NCBI RefSeq assembly: GCF_900111115.1
Contig: NZ_FOGD01000011.1
Coordinates: 32,631-96,630, forward strand
Source of the DNA: Giesbergeria anulus
Lineage (GTDB): Bacteria; Pseudomonadota; Gammaproteobacteria; Burkholderiales; Burkholderiaceae_C
Reading direction: 5' to 3'
Length of the DNA: 64,000 nucleotides
Shown piece after piece: positions 6,859 through 18,877 of the stretch. The notes under the pieces were generated by a model. That model did no database searches. It saw nothing but the letters and a program-made list of their open reading frames with translations, and was not told where the DNA came from. A program made the position numbers and the translations under genes. The stretch's first letter is position 1. Each line of letters starts with the position of its first letter.

Positions 6859-8997
6859 TCAAGCCGCCAGACGTGACAGATCGGCCACGCGGTTCATCGC
6901 TTCGTGCAGGGTTTTGAGCAACCCTTGGCGGTTGAGGCGCAAATCCATTTCTTCGGCGTTGACCATCACATCGTCAAAGAAGGCATCGACCGGCGCGCGC
7001 AGCACGGCCAGCGTTTGCAGGCTGGTGGTGTAGTCTCCCGCGTCAAACTGGGCATTGGCTTCGGGCACAAAGCGTTGCAAGGCGGCAAACAAGTCTTGCT
7101 CGGCTTGCTCTTGCAACAGCGCTGCGTTGACGTGGGCATCGACTTCGCCTGCCTTTTTCAGGATGTTGCCCACGCGCTTGTTGGCGGCAGCCAAGGCTGG
7201 TGCTTCGGGCAGGGCGGCAAAGGCACGCACGGCTTCTAGGCGTTTGGCCACTTCGGCCAGACGCTGGGGGCGCAGGGCTAGCACGGCATCCACTTCTTGG
7301 GCGCGGTAGCCTTGCTCGCGCAGTGCACCGGCCAAACGGTCGTAGATAAAGTCGGCCAGCGCGGGTGTTGCGTCTGTAATTTTGTCGCCAAAGGCCGGGA
7401 CGGCACTGGCCAACAATGTGCCCAACTCCAGCGGCAGGTCTTTTTCGACCAACATGCGAATCACGCCCAAGGCGTGGCGGCGCAGCGCGAATGGGTCGCG
7501 GTCGCCGGTGGGCAGGTTGCCAATGCCGAACATACCGACCAAGGTTTCGAGTTTGTCGGCCAGTGCCACCACCACGCCGGTTTGGTTGCGCGGCAGGGTA
7601 TCACCGGCAAAACGCGGCTTGTAGTGGTCTTCAATGGCGTCGGCCACATCGGCGCTCAATCCGTCATTGAGTGCGTAGTAGCGGCCCATGATGCCTTGCA
7701 GCTCTGGAAACTCGCCCACCATGTCGGTGACTAGGTCGGTTTTTGCCAGCAAGGCGGCTTGGTCAATCCACTGGGGCAGGGCGGTATCGCCTAATTGCCC
7801 GGCAATAGCGTGGGCAATGGCGCGCACGCGCTGCACGCGCTCGCCTTGGGTGCCCAGTTTGTTGTGATAGACCACTTTGCCCAGCCCCTCAACGCGCGAG
7901 GCCAGCGTTTTTTTGCGGTCTTGGTCAAAGAAGAATTTGGCATCGGCCAAACGTGGGCGCACCACGCGCTCGTTGCCTTGTACCACCGCACTGGCATCGT
8001 CGGGGCTGATGTTGCTGACCACCAAGAACTGGTGTGTGAGCTTGCCAGCGGCGTCGAGCAGCGGGAAGTATTTTTGGTTTGCCTTCATCGTCAAGATCAG
8101 GCATTCCTGCGGCACGTCGAGGAATTCTTTTTCAAACTCGCATACCAGCACATTGGGGCGTTCGACCAGTGCAGTCACTTCGTCCAGCAGTGCGGCATCT
8201 TCAATCGGGCGTACGCCATTGCCAATGCGCTCTGCGGCGGCGGCCAATTGGCGGGCGATGTCGGCGCGGCGCTTGGTAAAGCTGGCAATCACGGCACCAT
8301 CACGCGCCAGTGTGGCGGCGTAGCTGTCGGCGTCGGTAATCACCACTGGTGATACCGCCGCCTCAAAGCGGTGGCCTTGTGTGGTGTGGCCTGCTTGCAA
8401 ACCCAGTGCCTTGACGGGCACCACGGTGCTGCCATGCAGCGCCACCAAACCGTGGGCCGGACGCACAAAATGCACGCTGCTCCAGCCGGGCAACTCGCAG
8501 TCGCGCTCCAATTGGTAGGTCATGACCTTGGGGATGGGCAACTTGGCAATGGCTTCGTCCAGCGCTTTTTGTAGGCCCACGTCCAGCGTAGCGCCAGTGA
8601 CGAGGCTGTGATAGAACAAAGCCTCGGCCTTGCCATCGGGGGCGCGGTGCAGGCTGGCGGCTACGGCGGCTGGATCGGTCGGGTCGATGTCGGCACCCAG
8701 AGCGGCGAGTTTCTTCAGCAGTGCGGGGGTGGCGTGGCCTTGGGCATCCAGCCCCACGGCGACTGGCATGAGTTTGACTTGCACCGGCTTGTCTTCGGCC
8801 TTGAGCCAGATATGGCTGATGTGGGCGGCCAAACGGCGTGGCGAGGCATAGGCCGTTGTCACGGTGTCCGCCGAGGTCAACCCTTGGGCTTGGAGTTGTT
8901 CAAACAGCACGCCTGCAAAGGCGTCGCCCAGCTTTTGCAGGGCTTTGGGGGGCAGTTCTTCTACGAACAGTTCAACCAGCAAATTTTTTGTCGTCAT
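6859..8997 (-). CDS. glyS: Glycyl-tRNA synthetase beta subunit
   Basis: 712 residues from ATG 8997 (MTTKNLLVELFVEELPPKAL, the standard N-terminus); an upstream extension in the same frame is not needed. With GlyQ it forms the alpha2beta2 enzyme that charges tRNA-Gly. Typical segments seen: MTYQLERDCELPGWSSVHFVRP (split here as MTYQLERDCELPGW and SVHFVRP), LILTMKANQKYFPLL and FFDQDRKKTL. Unusually, a restriction-modification gene separates it from glyQ; it starts 67 bases after that gene's stop. Confidence 0.96.
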   Translation of the reverse strand: MTTKNLLVELFVEELPPKALQKLGDAFAGVLFEQLQAQGLTSADTVTTAYASPRRLAAHISHIWLKAEDKPVQVKLMPVAVGLDAQGHATPALLKKLAALGADIDPTDPAAVAASLHRAPDGKAEALFYHSLVTGATLDVGLQKALDEAIAKLPIPKVMTYQLERDCELPGWSSVHFVRPAHGLVALHGSTVVPVKALGLQAGHTTQGHRFEAAVSPVVITDADSYAATLARDGAVIASFTKRRADIARQLAAAAERIGNGVRPIEDAALLDEVTALVERPNVLVCEFEKEFLDVPQECLILTMKANQKYFPLLDAAGKLTHQFLVVSNISPDDASAVVQGNERVVRPRLADAKFFFDQDRKKTLASRVEGLGKVVYHNKLGTQGERVQRVRAIAHAIAGQLGDTALPQWIDQAALLAKTDLVTDMVGEFPELQGIMGRYYALNDGLSADVADAIEDHYKPRFAGDTLPRNQTGVVVALADKLETLVGMFGIGNLPTGDRDPFALRRHALGVIRMLVEKDLPLELGTLLASAVPAFGDKITDATPALADFIYDRLAGALREQGYRAQEVDAVLALRPQRLAEVAKRLEAVRAFAALPEAPALAAANKRVGNILKKAGEVDAHVNAALLQEQAEQDLFAALQRFVPEANAQFDAGDYTTSLQTLAVLRAPVDAFFDDVMVNAEEMDLRLNRQGLLKTLHEAMNRVADLSRLAA

Positions 8998-9064
8998 AGC
9001 GGTGCTCTTGGAATAGCTAAAAATGAGGGCGGATTTTGGCGGACTGTGGGTGGGCCAGCGCCGC

Positions 9065-12000
9065 TTAGGCGCTGATGCCAAACAGGGTCAGGTATTCTGG
9101 GCGCTTGGCCGCCATGACCTTAAAGCTGTGCAGCACATGCAGCAGCTCGTCGTGGCCCAAACCGTACAGGCGGGCCACGCGCTGGTCAATGTCGGCGCGC
9201 AGTTTGTCTTGGGCTTTGGCGGTGGCGGGCAGGTCTTTTTTGGCGATGCCCAAGGCTTTCATTTGCGGGGCCAGGGTGCTAGCAAAGTCGTCCCAACTGG
9301 CGGCCAGTGTGAGCAGCAGGGCATTTTTAGCCAGCGCTGTGTAGTCGGGGTTTTGCAGGATTTCCTCGTCGCTGGGCTGGGGCATGGGCAGGCGGTAGAG
9401 GTAGGTTTGGCTCACGTTGATTTGCACCATAAGGCGTGCTAACCAATCCATCGGCAGACTGTTAAACCATGCCAACGCAAACAGCAGGCGCAGGTATGAA
9501 ACAGGCTGCACGGTAACGCGTTGTTCTTGCTTGTTGCCATTAGCACTTGCAGGGGGCGGCAATGCGTAATGTTTGGGCACAGTTGCAAACATCGAGTGGC
9601 CCGTACCGCAGTCTTGGGGTAATAACGCAAAAACTAACGTTCGCTCATTGGTGTCACTGGCAATGACGCGAAACGCCAAACGCACAAACTCACGATCAAA
9701 ACGCACAGCACTGGCATATTTCGTTACCTGTGCTTTGGGTACCCCCAAATCCTGCGCCATGCGGTACAGCTCTTTGCTGTGTAACCGCGCATCAAAAGCC
9801 GCAGGCTCTAGCCAATACTGTGCCGTGTCAAACAAGTGTTTGTATTGCCAGATCATTTTGCCCTCGTACAAAGGCAAAGCGCTAGGCGTGGCACGCTCCA
9901 AGAATAAATCCTTGTCGTGCGTCATGTGCAACTCGCGCCGGAAGTCCAGCCAATCAGCCGACAGTGGCGCAAAGGCGGCGTGGCACTTGCCCAAGATGGG
10001 CAAATCGGCAGCATCGCGCAGTTCCATTAGCGCCCATTGTTGTGGCGACAAGGTTTTGAGCGTTGCCAGCGGGTAGGGCACATGGCGCGCGGGGTCGTCT
10101 AGCTCTGCGGCATCCAGCACATAAAACGCGGTGTCGATGGTGGCTACTTTGGCTGCCGCTTTTTTGCCTTTGGGTGGTGGTACGTTAAGTACCTGCATCA
10201 GGGCAAATTTATAGCTGCGATGGACGTCTGGGAAGATGCCTTTGTTGTTCTCAAAGCTGTAAAAGAACGGCATTTGGCAGTGCGTCAGGATGTGCCGGCG
10301 CAGTGCCAGCGAGCCTTCTTCAAACATCAAGGCACTGGGCAGCACATAGTTGAGGCTGCCGCCGGGGGCCAGCAGGCGCAGGTTGCGTTCTACAAACAAG
10401 CGAAACAGGTTGCCATCAATAGCCCCCTTGTTCAGCGGAAACAGGTCTTTTTCTTTGTAGTAGGCATCAAGCGCCCCTGTCTTGCTCTGTGCTTCGTCGT
10501 ATGCCGCTTGAATATGTGCGCTGCCCAACAGCCGCTGTTGAATGGCTGCCTTTTCGGTATTTTTGGCGCTGCGGTAGCGGCTGTGGTACTGCGGGAAAAA
10601 GTCGGTATCGCTGAACTTGGTTTTGTCCCACGGCGGGTTGCCCAGCACGACATCAAAGCCCGATGCACTGCCGCCAAAGGCTTCGGGAAAGGCCACTTCG
10701 TAATGGAAGAAGTGGTAGCGCCGGGCGTAGTCTTCAATCTGCCGCAGCACTTGCGTGGGCGCGCTGCCGTTTTCGTCAAACAGTTGTGCTAGCAGGTCGG
10801 GGGTTTTGTCCAGCGCTTCGCATTCTGGCGCTTTGCCTTCGGCCAACAACATGCGCCGCGTGGTCATAAAGCTCAAGGCGCGAAACAGCGGGCGCAGTTG
10901 GGGCGTGATGCTGTTGCGCCACAGGGCTTTGCTTTGGGCTACTTCGGCGGCGGTGGTATCGCGCATGGCGTCTAGTTCGTGCATGACGCTGCGCAGGGCG
11001 TCAAAGCGGGCAGCAATGCCTTGCACAAACAAGTCGTCTTGTGCGCCGGTGGTGGCGTTGTAATTTTCGCAATCTTGCACCGTGGCACCCACCAAGGCGT
11101 TGCCGTGCTGAATGTGGTGCTCGATAAATGACAGCGGTGTGCCAAAAATAAAGCTGTCCATCCACAGGCTTAGGCGGGCCAGCTCCACGGCAAAGGGGTT
11201 CAGATCGACGCCATAAATGCAGCGCTTGAGCAGCAGGCGTTTCAAAATCTGGCCGTCGTCGGGGGTGTACGGCAAGTTGAGCGCCGCAAACTGCTGGGTG
11301 ATTTTGGCGCGTTCCTCGTGGAGCAGTTGTGCCAGTGGGGCGTCGTGCTCTAGCCGCTGCACAGCCATATCGGCCAAGCAGGCCAGTGCCTGCACCAAAA
11401 AATGGCCGCTGCCGCAGGCGTTGTCCAAAATTTTGAGTTGGGCCAGTGGTTTGCCTGCCTCCAGCGCCCGCTCAATGCTCGCTTGCACCAGCCGGTCGGA
11501 CAGACTGGCGGGCGTGTAGTAGCTGGCGCTGGTTTTGCGCGAGTTGCTGGCGCTTTTCAGGTACACGGCCCCGGCCTGCACGCTCAATTCGCGCAGCACC
11601 TTAAAGCCTTTTTCTTTGCGCAGTTGCGCTACGTCATAGGCGTCAAAGTAGGCTTCTACGCTTTTGCCTGCGGTGCTGCTGCTTTGGTATTCGAGGTAGG
11701 TGGCGGTTTCAGGTGCGCACTCAAAGCGAAATTCAAGCAAACCTTCGTAAATGCGGCCCAAATGGGTCACATTCATGTTTTTGAAGTCGCGCCGGGTGTC
11801 AAACAGCGTATTGCCCCGGTGGCTTTTGAACAGCAGTTTGTCCAAAATCGACAGCAGGGTGCGGTTGTCAAAGATTTTTGCTGCTTTGAGCAGCGGCGCA
11901 CGTTGCGGGTCAAACAGGCCACCGTTGAACAGTGGCACGTCAATGTCGCCTTCGCCTTCGTCCAGCATCCGAAACAGTTGGCGCAATGCCAACATACCGT

Positions 12001-13000
12001 TGTGCTGCTGCGGGCGTTGGGCCATATCACGGCGCAACTTTTGGTGCAGGGCTTGCAAGCTGTGTTCGTTGTAAAACGGGTGCAGGGCTAGCAAGTCGCG
12101 GTTTTTGTCTTCAAAATAAACCACGAACAGCAAGCGAAACAGCAAGACAATGCTGTTTTCGTAGACCGCCTCTAGGGTGGGGGGCTGCGGTTGGGCGTTG
12201 GCTTGGTAAATGGCCTTGCCAATCAGCTCAAACAAAGAGTCTTCGCCGTCGTAGCCGTAAATCACGGCTTTGAGGTTTTCTTCTACCGCCACCGTGAATG
12301 CGCTGGAGTCAGCAATCGCCTGTTCCATTGCATTGCCGGTGGGTGCGGTAGCTGCCGGAGCGTAGGTGTCGCGGCTAAAAAAGAAGGTAAATAACGCCAG
12401 CGCCTGCTGCTGCTCATCGCCAGCAGGCAGGGCCAAGATCTTTTCTAGGTCAAACTCAATGAACGATTTTTTGGCGGTGATTTTGTCGGTGTCATAGACC
12501 CGCCAACACCGGCCATTGGTCAAAAAGCCAAAGCGCACGCGCAGGGTGCTGAGGTAATCCTGCAATTGGTGGTGCGGGTTGTCTTGGCGCGCCTTGCCGG
12601 TATCGAGGGGCTTGTCCCAGGCTTTGGATTCGCAAATGGCAGCAATCAGCCGGTGGCCTTCGCTTTGCTGGGCCATCAGGGCTTGGGCTTGCTCAGGTTG
12701 CAACAGCAAACACCAATCGGGCTTGGCGGTTTTGCCTTGCACCACCAGCACTTGCTGCGGCACGCTCACCCAGCCCAGTTGTTTGAGCAATGGGCTGATA
12801 AAGCAGTCTTCTAATTGCGCCTCATTGCTGGCGGCCAACTGGCTGGGTTGAAACTGCTGCTGCAACCACGCCAACCACCCCGACGGCAGGGGCTGTGCTG
12901 CCAGTTCCCGGCTTTTTTGCTGCAAAAAGCTGGTGTCCAGCAGGCTGTTGTTCAGCCACGGCGCAGCAAACAGTTCTAGGGTGGTGGTAGGTGTAGGCAT
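9065..13000 (-). CDS. Type IIG-like restriction enzyme / adenine methyltransferase
   Basis: 1311 residues from ATG 13000. A PD-(D/E)XK nuclease-like region comes first (Pro94-Asp95, then Glu124-Ser-Lys126, followed by FGFLTNGRCWRVYDT). The N6-adenine methyltransferase core follows: SAM motif ACGSGHF (528-534), GVDLNPFAVELARLSL, and catalytic NPPW (788-791). The C-terminal half (about 900-1311) is the likely target-recognition region. One polypeptide carrying both activities is the Type IIG pattern (Eco57I-like). PglX-type methyltransferases are an alternative, but no other BREX genes are present. It lies between glyQ and glyS on the same strand with short gaps (16 and 67 bases). Target sequence unknown. 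Confidence 0.85.
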   Translation of the reverse strand: MPTPTTTLELFAAPWLNNSLLDTSFLQQKSRELAAQPLPSGWLAWLQQQFQPSQLAASNEAQLEDCFISPLLKQLGWVSVPQQVLVVQGKTAKPDWCLLLQPEQAQALMAQQSEGHRLIAAICESKAWDKPLDTGKARQDNPHHQLQDYLSTLRVRFGFLTNGRCWRVYDTDKITAKKSFIEFDLEKILALPAGDEQQQALALFTFFFSRDTYAPAATAPTGNAMEQAIADSSAFTVAVEENLKAVIYGYDGEDSLFELIGKAIYQANAQPQPPTLEAVYENSIVLLFRLLFVVYFEDKNRDLLALHPFYNEHSLQALHQKLRRDMAQRPQQHNGMLALRQLFRMLDEGEGDIDVPLFNGGLFDPQRAPLLKAAKIFDNRTLLSILDKLLFKSHRGNTLFDTRRDFKNMNVTHLGRIYEGLLEFRFECAPETATYLEYQSSSTAGKSVEAYFDAYDVAQLRKEKGFKVLRELSVQAGAVYLKSASNSRKTSASYYTPASLSDRLVQASIERALEAGKPLAQLKILDNACGSGHFLVQALACLADMAVQRLEHDAPLAQLLHEERAKITQQFAALNLPYTPDDGQILKRLLLKRCIYGVDLNPFAVELARLSLWMDSFIFGTPLSFIEHHIQHGNALVGATVQDCENYNATTGAQDDLFVQGIAARFDALRSVMHELDAMRDTTAAEVAQSKALWRNSITPQLRPLFRALSFMTTRRMLLAEGKAPECEALDKTPDLLAQLFDENGSAPTQVLRQIEDYARRYHFFHYEVAFPEAFGGSASGFDVVLGNPPWDKTKFSDTDFFPQYHSRYRSAKNTEKAAIQQRLLGSAHIQAAYDEAQSKTGALDAYYKEKDLFPLNKGAIDGNLFRLFVERNLRLLAPGGSLNYVLPSALMFEEGSLALRRHILTHCQMPFFYSFENNKGIFPDVHRSYKFALMQVLNVPPPKGKKAAAKVATIDTAFYVLDAAELDDPARHVPYPLATLKTLSPQQWALMELRDAADLPILGKCHAAFAPLSADWLDFRRELHMTHDKDLFLERATPSALPLYEGKMIWQYKHLFDTAQYWLEPAAFDARLHSKELYRMAQDLGVPKAQVTKYASAVRFDREFVRLAFRVIASDTNERTLVFALLPQDCGTGHSMFATVPKHYALPPPASANGNKQEQRVTVQPVSYLRLLFALAWFNSLPMDWLARLMVQINVSQTYLYRLPMPQPSDEEILQNPDYTALAKNALLLTLAASWDDFASTLAPQMKALGIAKKDLPATAKAQDKLRADIDQRVARLYGLGHDELLHVLHSFKVMAAKRPEYLTLFGISA

Positions 13001-13016
13001 ACTGCAGCAATCGGGC

Positions 13017-13922
13017 TCAGGCGGCTTTTTTCTGGATTTGTGCAACCCACTCGCGCGGGGCCATCGGAAAGCCCAAGCGTTCGCGGCTTTCGTAGTAGCT
13101 TTGTGCCACGGCCCGCGCCAAGTTGCGGATGCGGCCAATGTAGGCGGCGCGCTCGGTCACGCTGATAGCGCCGCGTGCATCCAGCAGGTTAAAGCTGTGC
13201 CCGGCCTTGAGCACTTGCTCATAGGCGGGCAGGGCCAATTGCTGCTCCATCAGGTATTTGGCCTGCTTTTCATGGGCATTGAAGGCGGTAAACAGAAAAT
13301 CGGCGTCGGAGTGCTCAAAGTTGTAGGTGGATTGCTCCACTTCGTTTTGGTGGTACACATCGCCGTACTTGAGCGTGTCTGTCCATTGCAGGTTGTAGAC
13401 GTTGTCCACGCCTTGCAGGTACATGGCCAAGCGCTCTAGGCCGTAGGTGATCTCGCCGGTAGCGGGCTTGCAGTCAATGCCGCCCACTTGTTGAAAGTAG
13501 GTGAACTGCGTCACTTCCATGCCGTTGAGCCAGACCTCCCAGCCCAAGCCCCAAGCGCCGAGGGTGGGGTTTTCCCAATCGTCTTCGACAAAACGGATGT
13601 CGTTCTTTTTCAGGTCAAAGCCCAGCGCCTCTAGGCTGCCCAAGTACAGCTCTAGGATGTTGGCTGGGGCTGGTTTGAGCACCACTTGGTATTGGTAGTA
13701 GTGTTGCAGGCGGTTGGGGTTGTTGCCATAGCGGCCATCTTTGGGGCGGCGGCTGGGCTGCACATAGGCTGCTTTCCAAGGTTCGGGGCCAATGGCGCGC
13801 AAAAAGGTGGCAGTGTGCGAGGTGCCAGCGCCCACTTCCATGTCGTAGGGTTGCAGGAGTGCGCAGCCCTGGGCATCCCAGTAGGACTGCAACTTCAAGA
13901 TGATTTGCTGGAAGGTCAACAT
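13017..13922 (-). CDS. glyQ: Glycyl-tRNA synthetase alpha subunit
   Basis: 301 residues from ATG 13922, beginning [20 protein letters not shown], the conserved GlyQ start; an in-frame extension to 13961 is ignored. The class II catalytic subunit activates glycine. Seen: [39 protein letters not shown] and [19 protein letters not shown]. Its normal partner glyS is displaced by the Type IIG gene starting 16 bases downstream. No strong ribosome-binding site is seen. Confidence 0.97.
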   Translation of the reverse strand: MLTFQQIILKLQSYWDAQGCALLQPYDMEVGAGTSHTATFLRAIGPEPWKAAYVQPSRRPKDGRYGNNPNRLQHYYQYQVVLKPAPANILELYLGSLEALGFDLKKNDIRFVEDDWENPTLGAWGLGWEVWLNGMEVTQFTYFQQVGGIDCKPATGEITYGLERLAMYLQGVDNVYNLQWTDTLKYGDVYHQNEVEQSTYNFEHSDADFLFTAFNAHEKQAKYLMEQQLALPAYEQVLKAGHSFNLLDARGAISVTERAAYIGRIRNLARAVAQSYYESRERLGFPMAPREWVAQIQKKAA

Positions 13923-14058
13923 GGCTTTGAGAGGCTCGCTGGCAGGGCCAGGGCCGGGCAATAAGAAAGGATAAAAAGGCGCGCGAGGAGGATGCCACCG
14001 CGTGTGCAGCCCATGATTTTAGGGGGCCAGTGGCACAGGTGCCGATTGCACCGCTCCA

Positions 14059-14094
14059 AACAACAAAGGCCAGCACCCTTTGGGGGCACTGGCC
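14059..14094 (-). terminator. Rho-independent terminator of the asparaginase gene
   Basis: On the minus strand GGCCAGTGCCCCC, a short loop and GGGTGCTGGCC form a strong stem, followed by TTTGTTGTTT. It lies 42 bases after the asparaginase stop at 14136. Confidence 0.75.
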
Positions 14095-14135
14095 TGGTCA
14101 AATGGCGCATTCAGGGCGCGCAGCCCCTTAGAAGA

Positions 14136-15456
<1,321 letters not shown>

Positions 15457-16677
15457 TTATGGCTCCCAGCGGCGCAGCACCAAGCTGGCATTGGTGCCAC
15501 CAAAGCCAAAGCTATTGGACAAGGCGGTGCGGATCGGGGCGTCGCGCGTCACTGTTACCAGCGGCATGCCTTCGGCGGCAGGCTCTAGGGTCTCGACGTT
15601 GGCCGAACCGGCAATAAAGCCGTCTTGCAACATCAGCAGGCAATAAATGGCTTCTTGCACCCCCGTGGCGCCCAGCGAGTGCCCGGTGAGCGACTTGGTG
15701 GACGAGAACGGCGGAATGGCATCGCCAAACACGGCGCGGATGGCCCGCAGTTCGGGCACGTCGCCCACTGGCGTGGAGGTGCCGTGGGTGTTGATGTAGT
15801 CGATGGGCACGTCCAAACCCTCAATGGCTTGGCGCATACAGGCAATCGCGCCCTCGCCGGAGGGGGCCACCATGTCTTCGCCATCAGAGGTGGCACCAAA
15901 GCCGACCACTTCGCCCAAAATAGTGGCACCACGGGCCAAGGCGTGCTCTAGGCTTTCGAGCACCACGGCACCGCCGCCACCGGCAATGACAAAACCATCG
16001 CGATTTGCATCGTAGGCGCGCGAGGCTTTTTCGGGGGTCTCGTTGTACTTGCTCGACATCGCACCCATGCCGTCAAACAGCAGCGCCATGCCCCAGCTCA
16101 GTTCTTCGCCGCCACCGGCAAACATCACATCTTGCATACCCCACGCAATTTGCTGCGCAGCCGCACCAATGCAGTGTGCCGAGGTGCTGCACGCCGAGGT
16201 GATGGAGTAGTTGATGCCCTTGATGGCAAAGTTGGTGGACAGGCAAGCCGACACCGTAGAGCTCATGCAGCGCGTGACTTGGTACGGCCCGACGCGGCGG
16301 ATGCCCTTGCTGCGCAAGATGTCAGCTGCTTCGATCTGGTTGGCGGGGGAGCCGCCGCCCGAACCCATAATCAAGCCGGTGCGTGGGTGCGAGACCTGCT
16401 CAGGCGTCAGGCCCGCTTGGGCAATGGCCTCTTGCAAAGAGATGTGCGCGTACGCTGCGGCATCGCCCATAAAACGCAATTGCTTGCGGTCAATGCGCTC
16501 TTCGAGGTTGATTTGTGGAATGCCTGCCACTTGGCTGCGCAGCCCCAGCTCGGTAAAGGCAGGCATGGCGCGGATGCCTGAGCGGCTTTCGCGCAGGGAT
16601 TGCACCACCGTGGCCCGGTCGTTGCCAATGCACGAGACAATGCCTGTGCCCGTAATCACTACCCGTTTTTTGCTCAT
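15457..16677 (-). CDS. fabB: 3-oxoacyl-ACP synthase I
   Basis: 406 residues. Condensing enzyme that elongates cis-unsaturated acyl-ACP. The catalytic Cys-His-His triad is visible in [22 protein letters not shown] and [18 protein letters not shown] carries the conserved Lys. N-terminal [16 protein letters not shown] and C-terminal [15 protein letters not shown] are standard. Its ATG overlaps the fabA stop by 4 bases. The fabA-fabB pairing, rather than fabF, defines this as the unsaturated fatty-acid branch. Confidence 0.97.
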   Translation of the reverse strand: MSKKRVVITGTGIVSCIGNDRATVVQSLRESRSGIRAMPAFTELGLRSQVAGIPQINLEERIDRKQLRFMGDAAAYAHISLQEAIAQAGLTPEQVSHPRTGLIMGSGGGSPANQIEAADILRSKGIRRVGPYQVTRCMSSTVSACLSTNFAIKGINYSITSACSTSAHCIGAAAQQIAWGMQDVMFAGGGEELSWGMALLFDGMGAMSSKYNETPEKASRAYDANRDGFVIAGGGGAVVLESLEHALARGATILGEVVGFGATSDGEDMVAPSGEGAIACMRQAIEGLDVPIDYINTHGTSTPVGDVPELRAIRAVFGDAIPPFSSTKSLTGHSLGATGVQEAIYCLLMLQDGFIAGSANVETLEPAAEGMPLVTVTRDAPIRTALSNSFGFGGTNASLVLRRWEP

Positions 16678-17198
16678 GCTGCCAACTCCTTGCCATCGCC
16701 CTCACGCATGAACAAGCCTACACGCAGGTCGTTAGCGACATAAATTTCTTTGCCATCGGCCAACAGGCGGGCATCGCCAATGGCCATGTTGAGTTTGCGC
16801 TTAATCACGCGCTTGATGTCAATTTCGTAGGTGACGCGTTTGACGTCTGGCCCGACTTCACCGGTAAATTTGACTTCACCCGCGCCCAAAGCGCGGCCTC
16901 GGCCCGGCAGTTGCAGCCAAGTGAGGTAAAAGCCAATCAGTTGCCACATCGCGTCTAGCCCCAAGCAGCCGGGCATGACCGGGTCGCCCTGAAAGTGGCA
17001 AGCAAAGAACCACAGGTCGGGTTTGACGTCTAGCTCGGCCACGATGCGGCCCAAGCCGTGGGCTCCGCCATCGGCATCGATATGGGTGATGCGGTCAAAC
17101 ATCAGCATGGGCGGCAGCGGTAGGCGGCCACTGTCGGGGCCGAACAGCCGTCCTTCGCCCGAGGCAATCAGTTGTTCATAGGAAAAGGAATCTGCCAT
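16674..17198 (-). CDS. fabA: 3-hydroxydecanoyl-ACP dehydratase/isomerase
   Basis: 174 residues from ATG 17198 ([16 protein letters not shown]), preceded by GGAG 11 bases upstream; a TTG two codons earlier is unlikely. Hot-dog fold dehydratase that also isomerises trans-2 to cis-3-decenoyl-ACP, the entry to unsaturated fatty acids. Catalytic His68 and Asp82 are in [17 protein letters not shown], matching the E. coli His70/Asp84 pair. First gene of the fabA-fabB operon. Confidence 0.97.
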   Translation of the reverse strand: MADSFSYEQLIASGEGRLFGPDSGRLPLPPMLMFDRITHIDADGGAHGLGRIVAELDVKPDLWFFACHFQGDPVMPGCLGLDAMWQLIGFYLTWLQLPGRGRALGAGEVKFTGEVGPDVKRVTYEIDIKRVIKRKLNMAIGDARLLADGKEIYVANDLRVGLFMREGDGKELAA

Positions 17199-17275
17199 GT
17201 TCAATCGTGCTCCACAACAGCGGCGCTGCCGCTTCGGTTTTTTGTAGTCCGCCTGCGGGCGGTGTCAACCCTCGA

Positions 17276-18877
17276 TTATCCCGCTACTACGGGCCTTGCG
17301 GCAGACCGTTGTGCGTGCCATGTCAGCAATAGCACCAGAGCGGCTAGCAACCACATGGGCCACAGCCCCCAACGCGCCACCCAAAAGGCATAGGGCGTGG
17401 GTGGGCCATCGTGCCCTCGCACCTGTGCAATCAGTACGGCGCGGGTGTGGCGTGGTAGCTGGTGCGTGACCACGCCCCGGTGGTCAATCACAGCGGTAGC
17501 GCCGGTGTTGGTGGCCCGCACCATCGGGCGTTCAAACTCTAGCGCGCGCATCCGGCTGATGTGCAAGTGCTGGTCAATCGCCAAACTGTCACCAAACCAA
17601 GCAATGTTGCTGAAGTTGACAAAAATAGTAGGCGCTTGCGCCGGATCAATAAAGCGGGCGGCCAGTTCTTCGCCAAACAAATCTTCGTAGCAGATGTTGG
17701 GGGCGATGCGTTGCCCGCGCCAGTGCATGGGCGGTTGGGCCAAGGCCCCCCGGTTAAAGTCGCCCAGCGGGATGTTCATCATCTCCGTAAACCACTTGAA
17801 CAGTGGTGGGATGAATTCGCCAAAAGGCACCAGATGGTGTTTGTCGTAGCGGTATTGGGCCTCTGGGCCGGGCAGCCAGCCCAGCACCGAGTTGGTATAG
17901 CCTTGGCGCATATCGCCTAGCGGGATACCCAGCAAGGCTGCTTGCGGCCCGGTGCGGTAGTGTTGCTCTAAGCCTTCTAAGTAGCCGGGCAGCAGTTGCT
18001 GTGGCAGCAAGGGGATGGCGGTTTCTGGGGCAATGACCAAATCTGCCTGGGCGCGCTTGAGCTCTTGGGCATACCAGCGCAGCGCCAGTGGCACGCCACT
18101 GCCGGGCTGAAACTTCTCATCTTGGGGAATATTGCCTTGCAACAGGGCTAAGGTGAGTGGCTGGGTGGGCGGCTGTAGGGGAGGAGCGCACTGCTCCAAG
18201 GCGCAGTGGCGTTGCCAACCCAGCAGCGCCAAGCCACCCAGCAGGGCCACGCCCAGCAGCCCCGTGCGCAGGCGGCGCAGATCACCCCGCTGGGCTTGCA
18301 CCGCCAGCATGGCTAACGTAGCTGCTACAAAACCAATGCCATACACGCCCACCGTGCGCGCCAACACGGCCAGTGGGCCATCGACATGGGCATAGCCGCT
18401 GGCCCCCCAAGGAAAGCCCGTCCACCACGTGCCACGGGCCAACTCGGCCAGCAGCCAAGCCGCGCCAAAACTAACGGCCACTAGCCCCCGGCTATTGCGT
18501 GGTGCCAGCCAAGCAAACAGCGCCAGCGCTGCCGCGTAATAGCTGGCTAAAAAACCGGCCAGTGCCAGCACTGCCAGCACCGCCAGTGGTGCATCCAGCC
18601 CGCCATAGGTGTGCATGGAAATAAATAGCCACCAGAACGTGCCCACCAACCAAGCGCTGGCAAATACACCGCCATACCAAGCTGCCAGCCGCCACGGCAC
18701 AGGCGGGCGCACCAACCACGCCAGCACGGCTATAGACACCCATTGCAGCCCCCATAGGGGCTGGCCGCTGCTCGGCCACGCTAGCGAGGCCGCTTGTGCA
18801 AAACCTGCCAGTACAGCCAGTACACCGCCGCGCCACGGGCCTTGCAGCGCCGTGGGTATTGTCACTGGCGCTGTCAC
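17276..18877 (-). CDS. lnt: Apolipoprotein N-acyltransferase
   Basis: 533 residues from a GTG at 18877 that overlaps the corC stop (GTGA); an ORF extension further upstream would lie inside corC. Inner-membrane enzyme that adds the third acyl chain to lipoproteins. Six or more hydrophobic segments occupy the first 200 residues, followed by a nitrilase-fold periplasmic domain with the Glu-Lys-Cys triad: APETAIP, YDKHHLVPFGE and NICYEDLFGE (Cys396). A last TM segment (WPMWLLAALVLLL) ends the protein. corC-lnt is a common pair. Confidence 0.95.
   Translation of the reverse strand: MTAPVTIPTALQGPWRGGVLAVLAGFAQAASLAWPSSGQPLWGLQWVSIAVLAWLVRPPVPWRLAAWYGGVFASAWLVGTFWWLFISMHTYGGLDAPLAVLAVLALAGFLASYYAAALALFAWLAPRNSRGLVAVSFGAAWLLAELARGTWWTGFPWGASGYAHVDGPLAVLARTVGVYGIGFVAATLAMLAVQAQRGDLRRLRTGLLGVALLGGLALLGWQRHCALEQCAPPLQPPTQPLTLALLQGNIPQDEKFQPGSGVPLALRWYAQELKRAQADLVIAPETAIPLLPQQLLPGYLEGLEQHYRTGPQAALLGIPLGDMRQGYTNSVLGWLPGPEAQYRYDKHHLVPFGEFIPPLFKWFTEMMNIPLGDFNRGALAQPPMHWRGQRIAPNICYEDLFGEELAARFIDPAQAPTIFVNFSNIAWFGDSLAIDQHLHISRMRALEFERPMVRATNTGATAVIDHRGVVTHQLPRHTRAVLIAQVRGHDGPPTPYAFWVARWGLWPMWLLAALVLLLTWHAQRSAARPVVAG

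Noticed and set aside
13000..13138. N-terminal extension of the Type IIG gene
   Set aside because: The 46 extra codons overlap the glyQ C-terminus; the ATG at 13000 lies just past the glyQ stop and begins the conserved part.
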